A stretch of DNA of 64,000 nt from Thalassospira lucentensis (GTDB taxonomy: Bacteria > Pseudomonadota > Alphaproteobacteria > Rhodospirillales > Thalassospiraceae), in assembly GCF_032921865.1 (NCBI RefSeq), contig NZ_CP136684.1, forward strand, positions 2,143,001 to 2,207,000, written 5' to 3'. The notes beneath the pieces are model-generated. The model saw only the letters and a list, made by a program, of their open reading frames with translations. It ran no database searches and was not told where the DNA came from. Position numbers and translations under genes: made by a program. This document shows, in pieces, positions 10,017-18,370 of this stretch. Every line of letters starts with the position of its first letter. The first letter of the stretch is position 1.

Positions 10017-10050
10017 AAACGGCCCGTCCGCAATGCGGCAGGCCGTTTGT
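10017..10050 (+). terminator. Terminator after the GGDEF-EAL gene
   Basis: AAACGGCC (10017-10024) pairs with GGCCGTTT (10041-10048), with an inner CCGCA/TGCGG pairing. It lies between the stop at 9998 and the convergent small membrane protein gene ending at 10073, so it may serve both strands. Confidence 0.7.
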
Positions 10051-10072
10051 TGTCAGCGTGCAGTGCAAATGC

Positions 10073-10261
10073 TTAGCGGCTGAAATCCAGAAGCACAAGA
10101 AAGCAGACAGGAACCAGCGCCAGGGCGACATAAATCCAGATCGATGCGACAGGAATACCGAAATGCGCAAGCACATACCCGGCCAGATACAGAACCAGAC
10201 CAATTACGGCGACAAGTAAAATGCCCAAAAGGGGCAGGGATACCTTGGAATCGGTTTTCAT
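10073..10261 (-). CDS. Small two-helix membrane protein of unknown function
   Basis: A 62-residue protein starting MKTDSKVSLPLLG. Two hydrophobic segments (about residues 10-30 and 38-57) fill nearly the whole chain and it ends LLDFSR. I chose the ATG at 10261 because the longer frame adds a Cys/His-rich stretch unlike a membrane protein N-terminus. I do not recognise a family. It is flanked by a terminator on one side and the ECF41 sigma gene on the other, about 140 bases away, and transcribed in the same direction as the latter. Confidence 0.5.
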   Translation of the reverse strand: MKTDSKVSLPLLGILLVAVIGLVLYLAGYVLAHFGIPVASIWIYVALALVPVCFLVLLDFSR

Positions 10262-10400
10262 CTTGCGCAATGCTCTCCAAGCGTGTGCGGAATAACTATG
10301 ACAGCACGCTAACACCGAATGCGCGATGATGTTTTGACAAGGATCAATCTGTGCTTCGGCGACATGGGGCAAATTACAGAGTGATCGCTACGTAACCTGT

Positions 10401-11294
10401 TCATTGAGCATGTTGATCAGACATATTCAGCAATCTGGCCACATGCTGAAGCTTGTCCGGATTGCGGGTGATAAAGATGCGGGTAATTTTGGTGTCCCGA
10501 ATTTCAAGGGCGGTGGTTTGCAAGACATTGCCGCGCTCCAGACTGGCAAATCCAGGCAACCCGTCGATCCAAAGAAAAGACAGCAGCTTTTCAGCTTCGC
10601 CATACCGTTTGCGGAACAGTCCGGCAAACAGCCGCATGATCCGGTCGGCACCACGGATCGGGTTAAGCCACGCGTGAACTTTGCCGCCCCCGTCAGCGTG
10701 CATTACAACATTATCGGCCAGCATGGTACTTAATGTGCTGATATCGCCTTGGGTCGCGGCCTTGAAAAAGGCCAGTGTGATTTTTTCGCCTTCGTCGCGT
10801 TCGACGCTATATCGAGGTTTTGCTGCCCGGACATGTTTTCGGGCGCGCACGGCAAGTTGCCGGATGGCCGCCGGGTCACGATCCAGTGTTTCGGCGACAT
10901 CATTAAGCGAGACCGAAAAAACGTCATGAAGTAGAAATGCCGCGCGCTCTAGCGGTGACAACCGTTCAAGCACCAGCATTAATCCAAGGGTCAGTTCATC
11001 GGTTTTTGGTTCTTCCTCGACTTCGACCAAAGGTTCGGGAAGCCAGTTTCCGACATAAATTTCACGTTGGGCGCGAGCGGACTTCATTACATCAAGGCAT
11101 AGATGGGTGACGATGCGTTTCAGAAAAACACCGGGATTCCGGACAACACTTTGATCGGTGCGTTGCCAACGAATCCAGGCGTCCTGCACAACGTCATCCG
11201 CCTCGGCCAGAGAGCCAAGCATTCGGTAAGCCAACCGTTTGAGTTGAATGCGGTGTTCTTCGAACACCGCAATTGCATCATCAGGCGGGTACAT
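10401..11294 (-). CDS. ECF41-type RNA polymerase sigma factor with SnoaL-like C-terminal extension
   Basis: A 297-residue protein. Sigma region 2 (YRMLGSLAEADDVVQDAW) and region 4 are followed by a roughly 120-residue SnoaL-like extension. Three signatures of the ECF41 group are all present: WLPEP at 84-88 between the sigma regions, DGGGK at 201-205 and NPDKL at 278-282. In that group the extension regulates the sigma factor in place of a separate anti-sigma factor. The ATG at 11294 overlaps the AhpD-like gene by 14 bases, indicating translational coupling. The neighbours are the gene types known to travel with ECF41. The inducing signal is unknown. Confidence 0.93.
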   Translation of the reverse strand: MYPPDDAIAVFEEHRIQLKRLAYRMLGSLAEADDVVQDAWIRWQRTDQSVVRNPGVFLKRIVTHLCLDVMKSARAQREIYVGNWLPEPLVEVEEEPKTDELTLGLMLVLERLSPLERAAFLLHDVFSVSLNDVAETLDRDPAAIRQLAVRARKHVRAAKPRYSVERDEGEKITLAFFKAATQGDISTLSTMLADNVVMHADGGGKVHAWLNPIRGADRIMRLFAGLFRKRYGEAEKLLSFLWIDGLPGFASLERGNVLQTTALEIRDTKITRIFITRNPDKLQHVARLLNMSDQHAQ

Positions 11295-11745
11295 CGGACG
11301 CAATAACCGGATGAGATGCGGCAAAGCCGATCTGGAACCGGTTCCAGCTATTGATCGCACCGATAGCCATCGTCAGATAAACCTGTTCTTCAGGGGTAAA
11401 TACGCCGGCAAGGGCGGTATATTCCTCGTCAGAGGTGGCGTTGTTGGCGATCAGGGTCAGGGTTTCGGTCCAGGCAAGTGCTGCCCGTTCCCGTTCGCTG
11501 TAAAGCGATGATTCCCGCCATGCATCAAGCATATAGATACGCATTTCGCTTTCTCCGGCAGCACGGGCATCGGTGGTGTGCATATGAAGACAAAATGCAC
11601 ATCCATTGATCTGAGACGCACGGATTTTCACGAGTTCAAGCAGGCGATGCTCAAGGCTGCTTTCCTGAATGGCATCTTCCAATGCCATCATCGGCTTTAT
11701 GCATTTTGATGCAAGTTTGAAATGGTTTTCAACACGCAGTGTCAT
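11281..11745 (-). CDS. Carboxymuconolactone decarboxylase / AhpD-like protein
   Basis: A 154-residue protein with the redox motif CAFCLHMH (Cys49, Cys52, His56) preceded by a conserved acidic helix (LLELVKIRASQINGC). This is the AhpD-core arrangement seen in alkylhydroperoxidase-like proteins, so peroxidase or thiol-disulphide activity is likely; real carboxymuconolactone decarboxylation is not. The start MTLRVENHF at 11745 is preferred over the longer frame. It is the gene most consistently linked to ECF41 sigma factors, and here it overlaps the sigma gene by 14 bases. Confidence 0.9.
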   Translation of the reverse strand: MTLRVENHFKLASKCIKPMMALEDAIQESSLEHRLLELVKIRASQINGCAFCLHMHTTDARAAGESEMRIYMLDAWRESSLYSERERAALAWTETLTLIANNATSDEEYTALAGVFTPEEQVYLTMAIGAINSWNRFQIGFAASHPVIASDVPA

Positions 11746-11886
11746 GGTTTGTTTTCCTTGTTTTGCTTGGTGGACCGGTTGGCAGGTTCTCGGTGCAGCC
11801 AACATGTCGGATAAGGATCGCCGCACCCGGGTCGGGGGAAACTGATGCGGCGACCCGTGCCGGCGGAGGGGGGGGACGCCGACGGG

Positions 11887-12309
11887 TTATTTCTCAATCG
11901 GGGTGGTCAGGACGGTCTCGTTGGTATCGACAACAAAAACGGCAAGCAGTTTTGCGGGGTCGGTGTCACTGGCATTTGCGCTGACACCGTGGCGGTCGCC
12001 TGGATATTCGGAAAAGCTCTCGCCAGCGCGATAGGTAATGACCGGGCCATCATTCACCTGACTGTTGATCGCACCCTCAAGGATGGTTGCGTAGATGAAT
12101 GCCGATTCCGGATGGGTATGTGCCGAGGAAAAGCCGCCAGGGCCATATTCGACCAATACAGCCTTCATGCTTTTGCCAGGCACATTGGGCAGTTCGTGCT
12201 CATAGACAACGGTGACTTTGGCGTCTTTGTCCTCTGAATGGGCCGCGGCGGCTTGTGCCAAAGTGATGGGCGCAAGCAGGGCGGACGCGAAGAGAAATTT
12301 CCTGATCAT
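11887..12309 (-). CDS. Secreted single-domain cupin protein
   Basis: A 140-residue protein with a signal peptide (MIRKFLFASALLAPITLAQA, cleaved near AAA) and one cupin barrel. The metal-type motif shows in SSAHTHPESAFIYATILEG, and a second motif region in YPGDRHGVSANAS. A strong AGGAGG lies upstream of the ATG at 12309. The reaction is unknown; small periplasmic cupins often bind a metal without a defined substrate. It sits between the SDR and AhpD-like genes of the ECF41 cluster in the same direction and is probably part of that transcription unit. Confidence 0.8.
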   Translation of the reverse strand: MIRKFLFASALLAPITLAQAAAAHSEDKDAKVTVVYEHELPNVPGKSMKAVLVEYGPGGFSSAHTHPESAFIYATILEGAINSQVNDGPVITYRAGESFSEYPGDRHGVSANASDTDPAKLLAVFVVDTNETVLTTPIEK

Positions 12310-12375
12310 TTTTGCCTCCTGTCGGGGATGGGTAAACAAGCAAAGGTGGTCGTAGGTTGTGGATGTATGGGGTAT

Positions 12376-13131
12376 TCACTGGGCTGCAATTGAATGCCCG
12401 AGCCAGTCTTCAAACCGGTTCGTGCCAAGCCGCGCATCGATATCCGGGACAAGTGCCTTTTCGGAAAGTTCAACACCGAAATAGGGAGCTTTGGGATCGG
12501 CAATGACGGCGCGAGGGTCCTGCATGGCACGCAGATATTTCGCGACCAGTTCATGCATGCGGAAACGATCCGGTCCGGCGATTTCGGCAATGCCGTTCAT
12601 CGGTTTGCCAAGCGTAAAGGCCGCCATTGCATCGGCAACATCGTCCGATGAAATTGGCTGGATAAAGGCTGTTGAAAGGCGAACATCGTTTCCGATGGTG
12701 CCGGCATTGGCAATGCCGCTGACAAATTCAAAGAACTGTGTTGAATGGACGATGGTAAAGGGAATGCCTGATGCCCTGATCAGGCCTTCCTGCGCCTTCT
12801 TGGCGCGGAAATATCCGCTGCCCTGCAACTGATCTGTACCGACAACCGAAAGGGCGATGTGATGGCGGATACCGGCAGCCTTTGCGGCCGACAGAAGGTT
12901 CCGCCCAGATGTCTGGAAAAATTCCATGACTGCCGCGTCTTCAAACGAGGGCGAGTTCGCAAGATCAATAATGACCTCAGCCCCCTCAAGTGCCTCCGCA
13001 AGCCCGTCGCCGGTGATTGTATTGATACCTGTATTGGGGGAGGCCGGGATCACGTCATGGCCCTGCGTGGCAAGACGCGCGACGGTTTTGGTGCCGATAA
13101 GGCCCGTACCACCGATAATGACGACCTTCAT
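12376..13131 (-). CDS. NmrA/atypical SDR family NAD(P)-binding epimerase-like protein
   Basis: A 251-residue protein starting MKVVIIGGTGLIGTKTVARL with the GGTGLIG dinucleotide-binding motif. It resembles NAD(P)H-binding atypical SDRs (NmrA/YbjT type): no YxxxK is visible, and IRHHIALSVVG fills the usual active-site strand. Epimerase- and oxidoreductase-like proteins of this kind are the other gene types found with ECF41 sigma factors. The ATG at 13131 has AAGGG upstream. It is the first gene of the presumed four-gene unit, and the ECF41-like promoter at 13202-13228 lies in front of it. The substrate is unknown. Confidence 0.85.
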   Translation of the reverse strand: MKVVIIGGTGLIGTKTVARLATQGHDVIPASPNTGINTITGDGLAEALEGAEVIIDLANSPSFEDAAVMEFFQTSGRNLLSAAKAAGIRHHIALSVVGTDQLQGSGYFRAKKAQEGLIRASGIPFTIVHSTQFFEFVSGIANAGTIGNDVRLSTAFIQPISSDDVADAMAAFTLGKPMNGIAEIAGPDRFRMHELVAKYLRAMQDPRAVIADPKAPYFGVELSEKALVPDIDARLGTNRFEDWLGHSIAAQ

Positions 13132-13201
13132 GTCTGAACCCTTCAAGCTGGTCTCGAGCGCTCGGACATCGGAATGACATTCCGTCGACGCTCGTAAACA
13201 A

Positions 13202-13228
13202 GACGAGACGGATTTTGCAGAAGTGACG
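13202..13228 (-). promoter_or_regulatory. Candidate ECF41-dependent promoter
   Basis: On the minus strand CGTCACT (13228-13222) is followed, after exactly 16 bases, by CGTC (13205-13202). The published ECF41 promoter, as I recall it, is TGTCACA-N16-CGTC, so the -10 is exact and the -35 matches five of seven. Transcription would start about 60 bases before the SDR gene. A second, weaker candidate TGTCATT-N16-CGAG lies at 13179-13153. Autoregulation by the sigma factor at the end of the unit is expected. The rest of the 13132-13618 gap should hold the rpmB promoter; I see no gene in it. Confidence 0.6.
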
Positions 13229-13618
13229 TGGCCCGGCATTTTTTGTGAAAAAAAACGACTGGCCTGTTGGAGAAGTATCCGGAGGGCGACAGAGGGAAGC
13301 CCTCACCTTAATATTATATGTGCTTGGTCGCGATCTGTCAGAATCGGGTAACCCGCAGGTATACGGAGCGCCAAACCGAACCGGAGGTACGGCGGCATGT
13401 CGGGGAAAATCGCTTGATTCCGTGTGGTTGTGGTGGGAAAAGCCGTTCTTGCGCGATGCAATATGAACGGAATGTGCAAAACAGGTGTTTTTGTCGTGTA
13501 AAAGCGTGGATGAAGGCTTGACGGCATCTGCCAGAGGCGGTAATAACCCGGCTCCAAGCGCGGGCCTGCATGTCAGGCCAAGCGTCCTTTTGCGAATTAT
13601 AGACCAGGAGATCAGGTC

Positions 13619-13912
13619 ATGGCACGTCGCTGCCCGGTATCCGGCAAAGGCGTTTTGGTCGGCATGAATGTGAGCCACGCCCACAACCGCACCAAACGTC
13701 GTTTCCTTCCGAACCTGCAGCCGACCTCGCTGCTGAGCGAGGCGCTCGGTCGTTCGGTGCGTCTGCGTCTGACCACCAATGCGATCCGCACCATTGAAAA
13801 ACGTGGTGGTCTGGATGCATATGTGCTCGGCACTGCAGCTTCCAAGCTGTCGGCAGAGCTGGTGAAAATCAAACGCCAGGTCGCCAAGGCTGTTGAAGCA
13901 AAAGCTGCCTAA
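13619..13912 (+). CDS. rpmB: 50S ribosomal protein L28
   Basis: A 97-residue protein of the usual alphaproteobacterial length. It starts MARRCPVSGKGVLVGMNVSHAHNRTKRRF and contains RLRLTTNAIRTIEKRGGLD, both typical of L28. The ATG is preceded by AGGAGA. It stands alone: the ECF41 cluster is divergent and a terminator follows within 30 bases. Confidence 0.97.
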   Translation: MARRCPVSGKGVLVGMNVSHAHNRTKRRFLPNLQPTSLLSEALGRSVRLRLTTNAIRTIEKRGGLDAYVLGTAASKLSAELVKIKRQVAKAVEAKAA

Positions 13913-13939
13913 GGCACGCTTTCTGCTTTAAGAATTACG

Positions 13940-13969
13940 AAGGCTCGCGATTGCGGGCCTTTCGTTTTT
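13940..13969 (+). terminator. rpmB terminator
   Basis: AAGGCTCGC pairs with GCGGGCCTT (one G-U pair) around the loop GATT and is followed by TCGTTTTTC, 28 bases after the L28 stop codon. Confidence 0.8.
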
Positions 13970-14002
13970 CAAAGAATTCAGATCGCCCTGTTCCGGGGCC
14001 AT

Positions 14003-14037
14003 AAAAGGGTCGTGCATCACCGATGCGCGGCCTTTTT
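14003..14037 (+). terminator. Second strong hairpin with T-tract downstream of rpmB
   Basis: AAAAGG, TCG and GCATC on the left pair with GATGC, CGG and CCTTTT on the right, with one bulge, and a run of T follows. No gene ends just before it, so it may be a back-up terminator or the end of a small untranslated transcript. The remaining sequence up to 14282 (about 245 bases) shows no gene; it should contain the HNH gene promoter. Confidence 0.55.
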
Positions 14038-14282
14038 GTTTGTTCGGGCGGCAGGACGCAGATACGAGTCGTCTTTGTTCATGCCGGTTTTATGCAAATG
14101 TTTGCGACTCGGCTTCAAGCGGCATTTGCGCTTTGCGAAAATTGGTCTATACTTTGCTCTATCAGTGATTTACGCGACCGCGTCGCATGGCTTGATGAAA
14201 CGTCACGATATGTTCATCACCCGCGATTCGCGAACCTGCTAAATAGTGGGTGCGACTCGGTAAACACGGTGGAGCGGATGGT

Positions 14283-14849
14283 ATGCATTTATCGCCCAAT
14301 GCGTGTCCGGCACTTGTTCTTAACGCCGATTTCCGGCCGTTAAGCTATTTCCCGCTGTCCTTGTGGTCCTGGCAGGATACGCTAAAGGCAGTGTTTCTGG
14401 AACGCGTTGATGTTCTTTCAGAATATGACCGTGAAGTCCATTCCCCGTCCTTCAAAATGAAACTGCCAAGCGTCATATCGCTCAAGGAATATGTTTCGCT
14501 CAAAAGCAGCCCGGCCTTCACCCGGTTCAACGTGTTCCTCCGCGATCAGTTTTCCTGCCAGTATTGCGGGGATCGTCTGCCAACTAGTGACCTGACATTT
14601 GATCACGTGATCCCAAGGTCGCGGGGCGGTCGCACGAACTGGTCCAACATTGTGACGGCCTGTTCGGACTGTAACCTTTTCAAGGGCAGTCGATCGATCC
14701 GGGAAGCCGGACTTCGGCTGCGCAGGACCCCCGAACAGCCGAGCATGCACGAACTCCAGACCATCGGACGCCGCTTCCCGCCAAACTATCTTCACGAAAG
14801 TTGGCGGGATTTTTTGTACTGGGATACCGAACTGGAATACGATTTTTAG
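14283..14849 (+). CDS. HNH endonuclease
   Basis: A 188-residue protein starting MHLSPNACPALVLNADFRP. The HNH fold is visible as CQYCGDRL, then LTFDHVIPRSRGG (with the catalytic histidine in DHV), then CSDCN; two Cys pairs bind zinc. This compact type, with VLNADFRPLSY at the N-terminus, is widespread as a single chromosomal gene in alphaproteobacteria and is not tied to a restriction or phage module here. Its role is unknown. The ATG at 14283 is favoured over the upstream start at 14250 by GGAG spacing. A terminator follows. Confidence 0.88.
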   Translation: MHLSPNACPALVLNADFRPLSYFPLSLWSWQDTLKAVFLERVDVLSEYDREVHSPSFKMKLPSVISLKEYVSLKSSPAFTRFNVFLRDQFSCQYCGDRLPTSDLTFDHVIPRSRGGRTNWSNIVTACSDCNLFKGSRSIREAGLRLRRTPEQPSMHELQTIGRRFPPNYLHESWRDFLYWDTELEYDF

Positions 14850-14881
14850 GAACGTCCCGTTCTCTTCCCTTCTTAATAAAC

Positions 14882-14915
14882 AAAAAGCACTGCCCAATTA
14901 AGAACAGTGCTTTTT
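14882..14915. terminator. Bidirectional terminator between HNH gene and TonB receptor
   Basis: AAAAAGCACTG (14882-14892) pairs with CAGTGCTTTTT (14905-14915). A-runs on one side and T-runs on the other suit termination of both convergent genes. Confidence 0.85.
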
Positions 14916-14940
14916 GTGTTTCATCGCAGTCAGGTGGTAA

Positions 14941-17109
14941 CTACCAGCGATATTTTACCGATGCCAATATCGTACGTCCCTGGCCGTAATAGCACGAGTT
15001 TGTGCTATCGGCGCAGGAAGTCACATAACGTTCGTCTGTCAGGTTAGTGGCATTAAGTGCGAAACGATAAGCATCCAGATCATAGTGAATGCCAGCATCA
15101 AGCAGAGTCGTTGAAGGGACTTTGACATTGTTTGCATCAGTTGCAAATGTTGATCCCAGATAGCGTATGCCGCCATTGACTCCCAAACCAGATAACGGGC
15201 CAGAATTCAAAGTGTAGTCAGCCCATGCTGATGCAGTGTGCTCTGGAATACCGGATGGAGTATTGCCTTTTTCGGATGCGGTGTTGGTTTCGGTAATCTC
15301 GACATCTTGGTAAGTATAGGCAAATTTTGTCGTCAGGCCTTCAATAGGTTCAAACAGGCCTTCAATCTCAAGGCCACGGGACTGCTGTTCACCTTCCTGT
15401 ATGTTATCAAAAGCACCACCAGAAGGATCATTTGTCAGAACATTTTCACGAGTGATATCGAACAGGGCCACGGTGAACAAGCCATCAAAACCTTCTGGTT
15501 CGTACTTGGCACCAACTTCGTACTGAACACCTTCTTCAGGATCGAAACTGTTGCCAAAGCGATCTGAACCGGAAACCGGATTAAATGATTCAGAATAACT
15601 GACATAGGGAGTCAGGCCAAAATCGGTTTTATAGGCAAGCCCGGTCCGTCCTGTAAAAGCACTATCGTTTCGACTGCTTTCCGTTCCATTTTGCTGGTTC
15701 AGTGTCGATTCATCCGCCCAGTCATGACGTCCACCGAGGGTCAGAACCCAGTGTTCGTCAAACTCGATCTGATCCTGTAAATAAACACCAACCTGTTCTG
15801 CTGTAAGCTTTTCATCGGTTGGGGTGGAATAACTGGTCGGACGGCTTCCATAGGAAGGATTGTAAACGTTGATGGAATCAATCGTTCCGTAGCGCAGGAA
15901 ACGATCAAAAACATATCGCTGATAATCCAGTCCACCCAACATGGTGTGGCGGATGCCGGAAGTCTCGAACTTTGCCTGCAGTTGGTTGTCGATGGCAAAG
16001 GAGTCACCTTCCTGATCAGTCTCCTGAACACCGCGGTTTAGTGTGCCTGCGGCTTCGTCTGCCCAGCCATTTCCGTAAAGGCTGTCATAATCAACCTCAA
16101 CATAGCTATAGCGAGCATTCTGACGGAACATCAGGGAATCAGTGAAGTTATGGCTGAATTCATAGCCGATGGCATACTGAGTACGATCATAGTGATCGTA
16201 ACCTGGTTCACCCGTGAAGAAATCTGTCGGAATGGCACCGTTGATAGCGTCGCGGAATGTGCCGTTTGCAGGAAGCCAACTATTGGCGCCACCGGTGTTA
16301 TCTTCTTGATAATAAGATAATAGAGTCAAACTGGTATCTTCCCCTTCCCATGTTAGGGAAGGGGCGAAATAAACTCGGTCATCTTCGACGTAGTTAACCT
16401 GCGTGTCAGAGTCTCGGAGAAGCCCGGTTGCACGGAAAAGAACCGAACCATCCTCGACAATTTTTCCACCAATATCAAATGAGCCTTGCTTACGATTATG
16501 GCTGCCGGTCTGGAGTTCAATTTCGTTTTCCATGTCGGCTCTTGGCCGTTTGGATACTGTATTGATCAGGCCACCAGGAGCATTTTGCCCATAAAGGACT
16601 GAAGTTGGGCCACGCATCAGTTCAATGCGTTCCAATCCGTATGTTTCCTGTTGCCAAGAAACAAAACTATAGGAGCGTTGCTGGAGGCCGTCCCGATAAA
16701 GACCGTTCTGGGTTTCATCAAACCCACGAATGTTGAACCAGTCCAAACGCTTGTCATAGCCAAATTTGTCAGGTTGAATACCAGCCGTGTAGTTCAGTGT
16801 TTCTGACACGGACTGAGCTTGGCGGGCTTCAATTTCCGTAGTCCCGATCACTGAAATGGACTGCGGGGTTTCTGCAATTGGGGTATCGGTTTTGGTCGCT
16901 GTAGCACTTTGTCCGGCAACATATCCCTTGACCGGTGATGTTGCTGTTTCTTGGCGCTCTGCCTCGATTAAAAGAGGATCGACAACGATTTCCTCGTTGG
17001 TTTCGTCCGTGGCTTGCTGGGCGAGAAGTTGTGTGGGCAAGCTGGTGCATAGAATTGCAACGCTGCCGAGAAGGGCTGTTTTGAACCGCGTTCGGGTCAA
17101 GAACGTCAT
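14941..17109 (-). CDS. TonB-dependent siderophore receptor
   Basis: A 722-residue outer-membrane receptor of the FhuA/FpvA siderophore class. A signal peptide ends near LLAQQA, and a short TonB-box-like segment (EEIVVDPLLIEA) follows. The plug domain has TPIAETPQSISVIGTTEIEARQ, WFNIRGFDETQNGLYRDGL and RGPTSVLYGQNAPGG. The beta-barrel ends in ILASVKYRW, with a C-terminal aromatic residue. There is no N-terminal signalling (STN) domain. I chose the ATG at 17109 because AGGAAA precedes it. An AraC regulator lies just upstream in the same direction, the arrangement of siderophore-responsive PchR/AlcR-like activators. Confidence 0.93.
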   Translation of the reverse strand: MTFLTRTRFKTALLGSVAILCTSLPTQLLAQQATDETNEEIVVDPLLIEAERQETATSPVKGYVAGQSATATKTDTPIAETPQSISVIGTTEIEARQAQSVSETLNYTAGIQPDKFGYDKRLDWFNIRGFDETQNGLYRDGLQQRSYSFVSWQQETYGLERIELMRGPTSVLYGQNAPGGLINTVSKRPRADMENEIELQTGSHNRKQGSFDIGGKIVEDGSVLFRATGLLRDSDTQVNYVEDDRVYFAPSLTWEGEDTSLTLLSYYQEDNTGGANSWLPANGTFRDAINGAIPTDFFTGEPGYDHYDRTQYAIGYEFSHNFTDSLMFRQNARYSYVEVDYDSLYGNGWADEAAGTLNRGVQETDQEGDSFAIDNQLQAKFETSGIRHTMLGGLDYQRYVFDRFLRYGTIDSINVYNPSYGSRPTSYSTPTDEKLTAEQVGVYLQDQIEFDEHWVLTLGGRHDWADESTLNQQNGTESSRNDSAFTGRTGLAYKTDFGLTPYVSYSESFNPVSGSDRFGNSFDPEEGVQYEVGAKYEPEGFDGLFTVALFDITRENVLTNDPSGGAFDNIQEGEQQSRGLEIEGLFEPIEGLTTKFAYTYQDVEITETNTASEKGNTPSGIPEHTASAWADYTLNSGPLSGLGVNGGIRYLGSTFATDANNVKVPSTTLLDAGIHYDLDAYRFALNATNLTDERYVTSCADSTNSCYYGQGRTILASVKYRW

Positions 17110-17173
17110 TTGAGGGGTTTCCTGCATCGGTTGTCATGTGTGACAGTCCGATAGCACGATTAGGAAAACCAGA

Positions 17174-17201
17174 TATTGAACCCTATTTGCCCGTATTGAA
17201 C
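17174..17201 (-). promoter_or_regulatory. Direct repeat upstream of the siderophore receptor, candidate AraC operator
   Basis: On the minus strand GTTCAATA occurs twice, at 17201-17194 and 17181-17174, exactly 20 bases apart. Two helical turns between direct repeats is the usual spacing for a monomeric pair of AraC-family DNA-binding domains. The site lies between the AraC gene and the receptor gene. Confidence 0.5.
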
Positions 17202-17218
17202 GGATTTTGGTTTAATTT

Positions 17219-18115
17219 TCAGGCGGATTGTTCGCGTCGCCATACGCCCGGTGTGGTGCCTGTGATGCGGCGAAATACGCGGGTCAGATGGGCCTGATCG
17301 GCAAAGCCGACATGTGCCGCGACACTGGCAAGCGGTGTTGTGTTGTCCCGCAGCATGGATTTGGCGCGTTCAATGCGTGCCTTCATTTGCCATTGATGGG
17401 GCGGCATGCCGGTTGTTTCGCGAAATGCCGAGCAGAAATAGGATTGTGACAGACCAGTCAGTTCCGCCAGTTCATCAAGCCGGATGACGCGACCGCAATT
17501 CTGTTCAATAAATTCGACCGATTTGCGCAAGTGGTGCGGGGCAAGTTTGCCGCGTTTGCGTGATGTTTCGCTTTCGGGAAGTGGTGTCAGCAATGCACTG
17601 GTAAGGGCCGTTACCAGGCTCTCTCCGTACAGGTCGGGCGAGGCGATATCGCTGGCGAGGTCGTCTGCGATCATGTGCACAAGTGATCTGATCCGGGGAT
17701 CGCAAAAACCGATCCGGGGCGTTTCAAGGATTGCGCGATCAATCTCTTGATCAAGATGCTTTTCAAGGCTGTTGATATCGAGATGGATATCAAGGTGGCG
17801 TAACCGGCATTTTTCCCGAATTTCGGCCGAAATTTCCATTCCTGCCGGAATATATGACAGGCACCCCTGTTGGCGACGAGAAGATCCAAAAGGATATTCG
17901 GGCGTTTTGACGCGGAAGTTCGATTGTCCGCTGCAATCAAGAATGGCGACCAGTCTTGGTGCACAGGAAACGTAGGTGCCCCCGGCCTTTTCACAACATT
18001 CGACATGCCACAGATCGGTAATCGCAGAATTCCAGCGACGAAAACGCAGATCGTCCAGAAGCGAGATGCCCTCTATCCTGCTGGTCATTTGAGGATGGAA
18101 TGTCATGTCCGGCAT
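17219..18115 (-). CDS. AraC family transcriptional regulator
   Basis: A 298-residue regulator. The C-terminal 100 residues hold the two AraC helix-turn-helix motifs (RLDELAELTGLSQSYFCSAF and PLASVAAHVGFADQAHLTR). The N-terminal part is a cupin-like AraC-binding domain (SCAPRLVAILDCSGQSN), with no membrane segment. It lies directly upstream of the siderophore receptor in the same direction, so control of receptor expression by its siderophore is the natural inference. A Fur-like sequence about 120 bases upstream could add iron repression. Confidence 0.88.
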   Translation of the reverse strand: MPDMTFHPQMTSRIEGISLLDDLRFRRWNSAITDLWHVECCEKAGGTYVSCAPRLVAILDCSGQSNFRVKTPEYPFGSSRRQQGCLSYIPAGMEISAEIREKCRLRHLDIHLDINSLEKHLDQEIDRAILETPRIGFCDPRIRSLVHMIADDLASDIASPDLYGESLVTALTSALLTPLPESETSRKRGKLAPHHLRKSVEFIEQNCGRVIRLDELAELTGLSQSYFCSAFRETTGMPPHQWQMKARIERAKSMLRDNTTPLASVAAHVGFADQAHLTRVFRRITGTTPGVWRREQSA

Positions 18116-18232
18116 TCCTAGGATCGTCCTTGTCTGTGTTATGGCAGAAGCCGGTTGCCTTCAATGCGCCGGTCCTGCCTGATTAATTAATGGTTGGATT
18201 GGTGGACACTATAAGAAGAATTGCATGCAAAC

Positions 18233-18251
18233 AAGAACAATTCGCATTATC
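18233..18251 (-). promoter_or_regulatory. Fur-like box upstream of the AraC regulator
   Basis: The minus-strand sequence GATAATGCGAATTGTTCTT matches the classical 19-base Fur consensus at about 13 positions. It shares AATTCGCA (plus strand) with sites upstream of fecI (44392) and the second TonB receptor (46285). Confidence 0.35.
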
Positions 18252-18370
18252 AATCTGGAGAAAGGCACAAATGGAGCAAATTTAATCGGGTCGGGTATTG
18301 GTCGTGTTAGGTATCGGTCTTCAAACCCGCCAGATCGTTACCGGCAGGTTCGTGGGGCAGATCGCAAATG

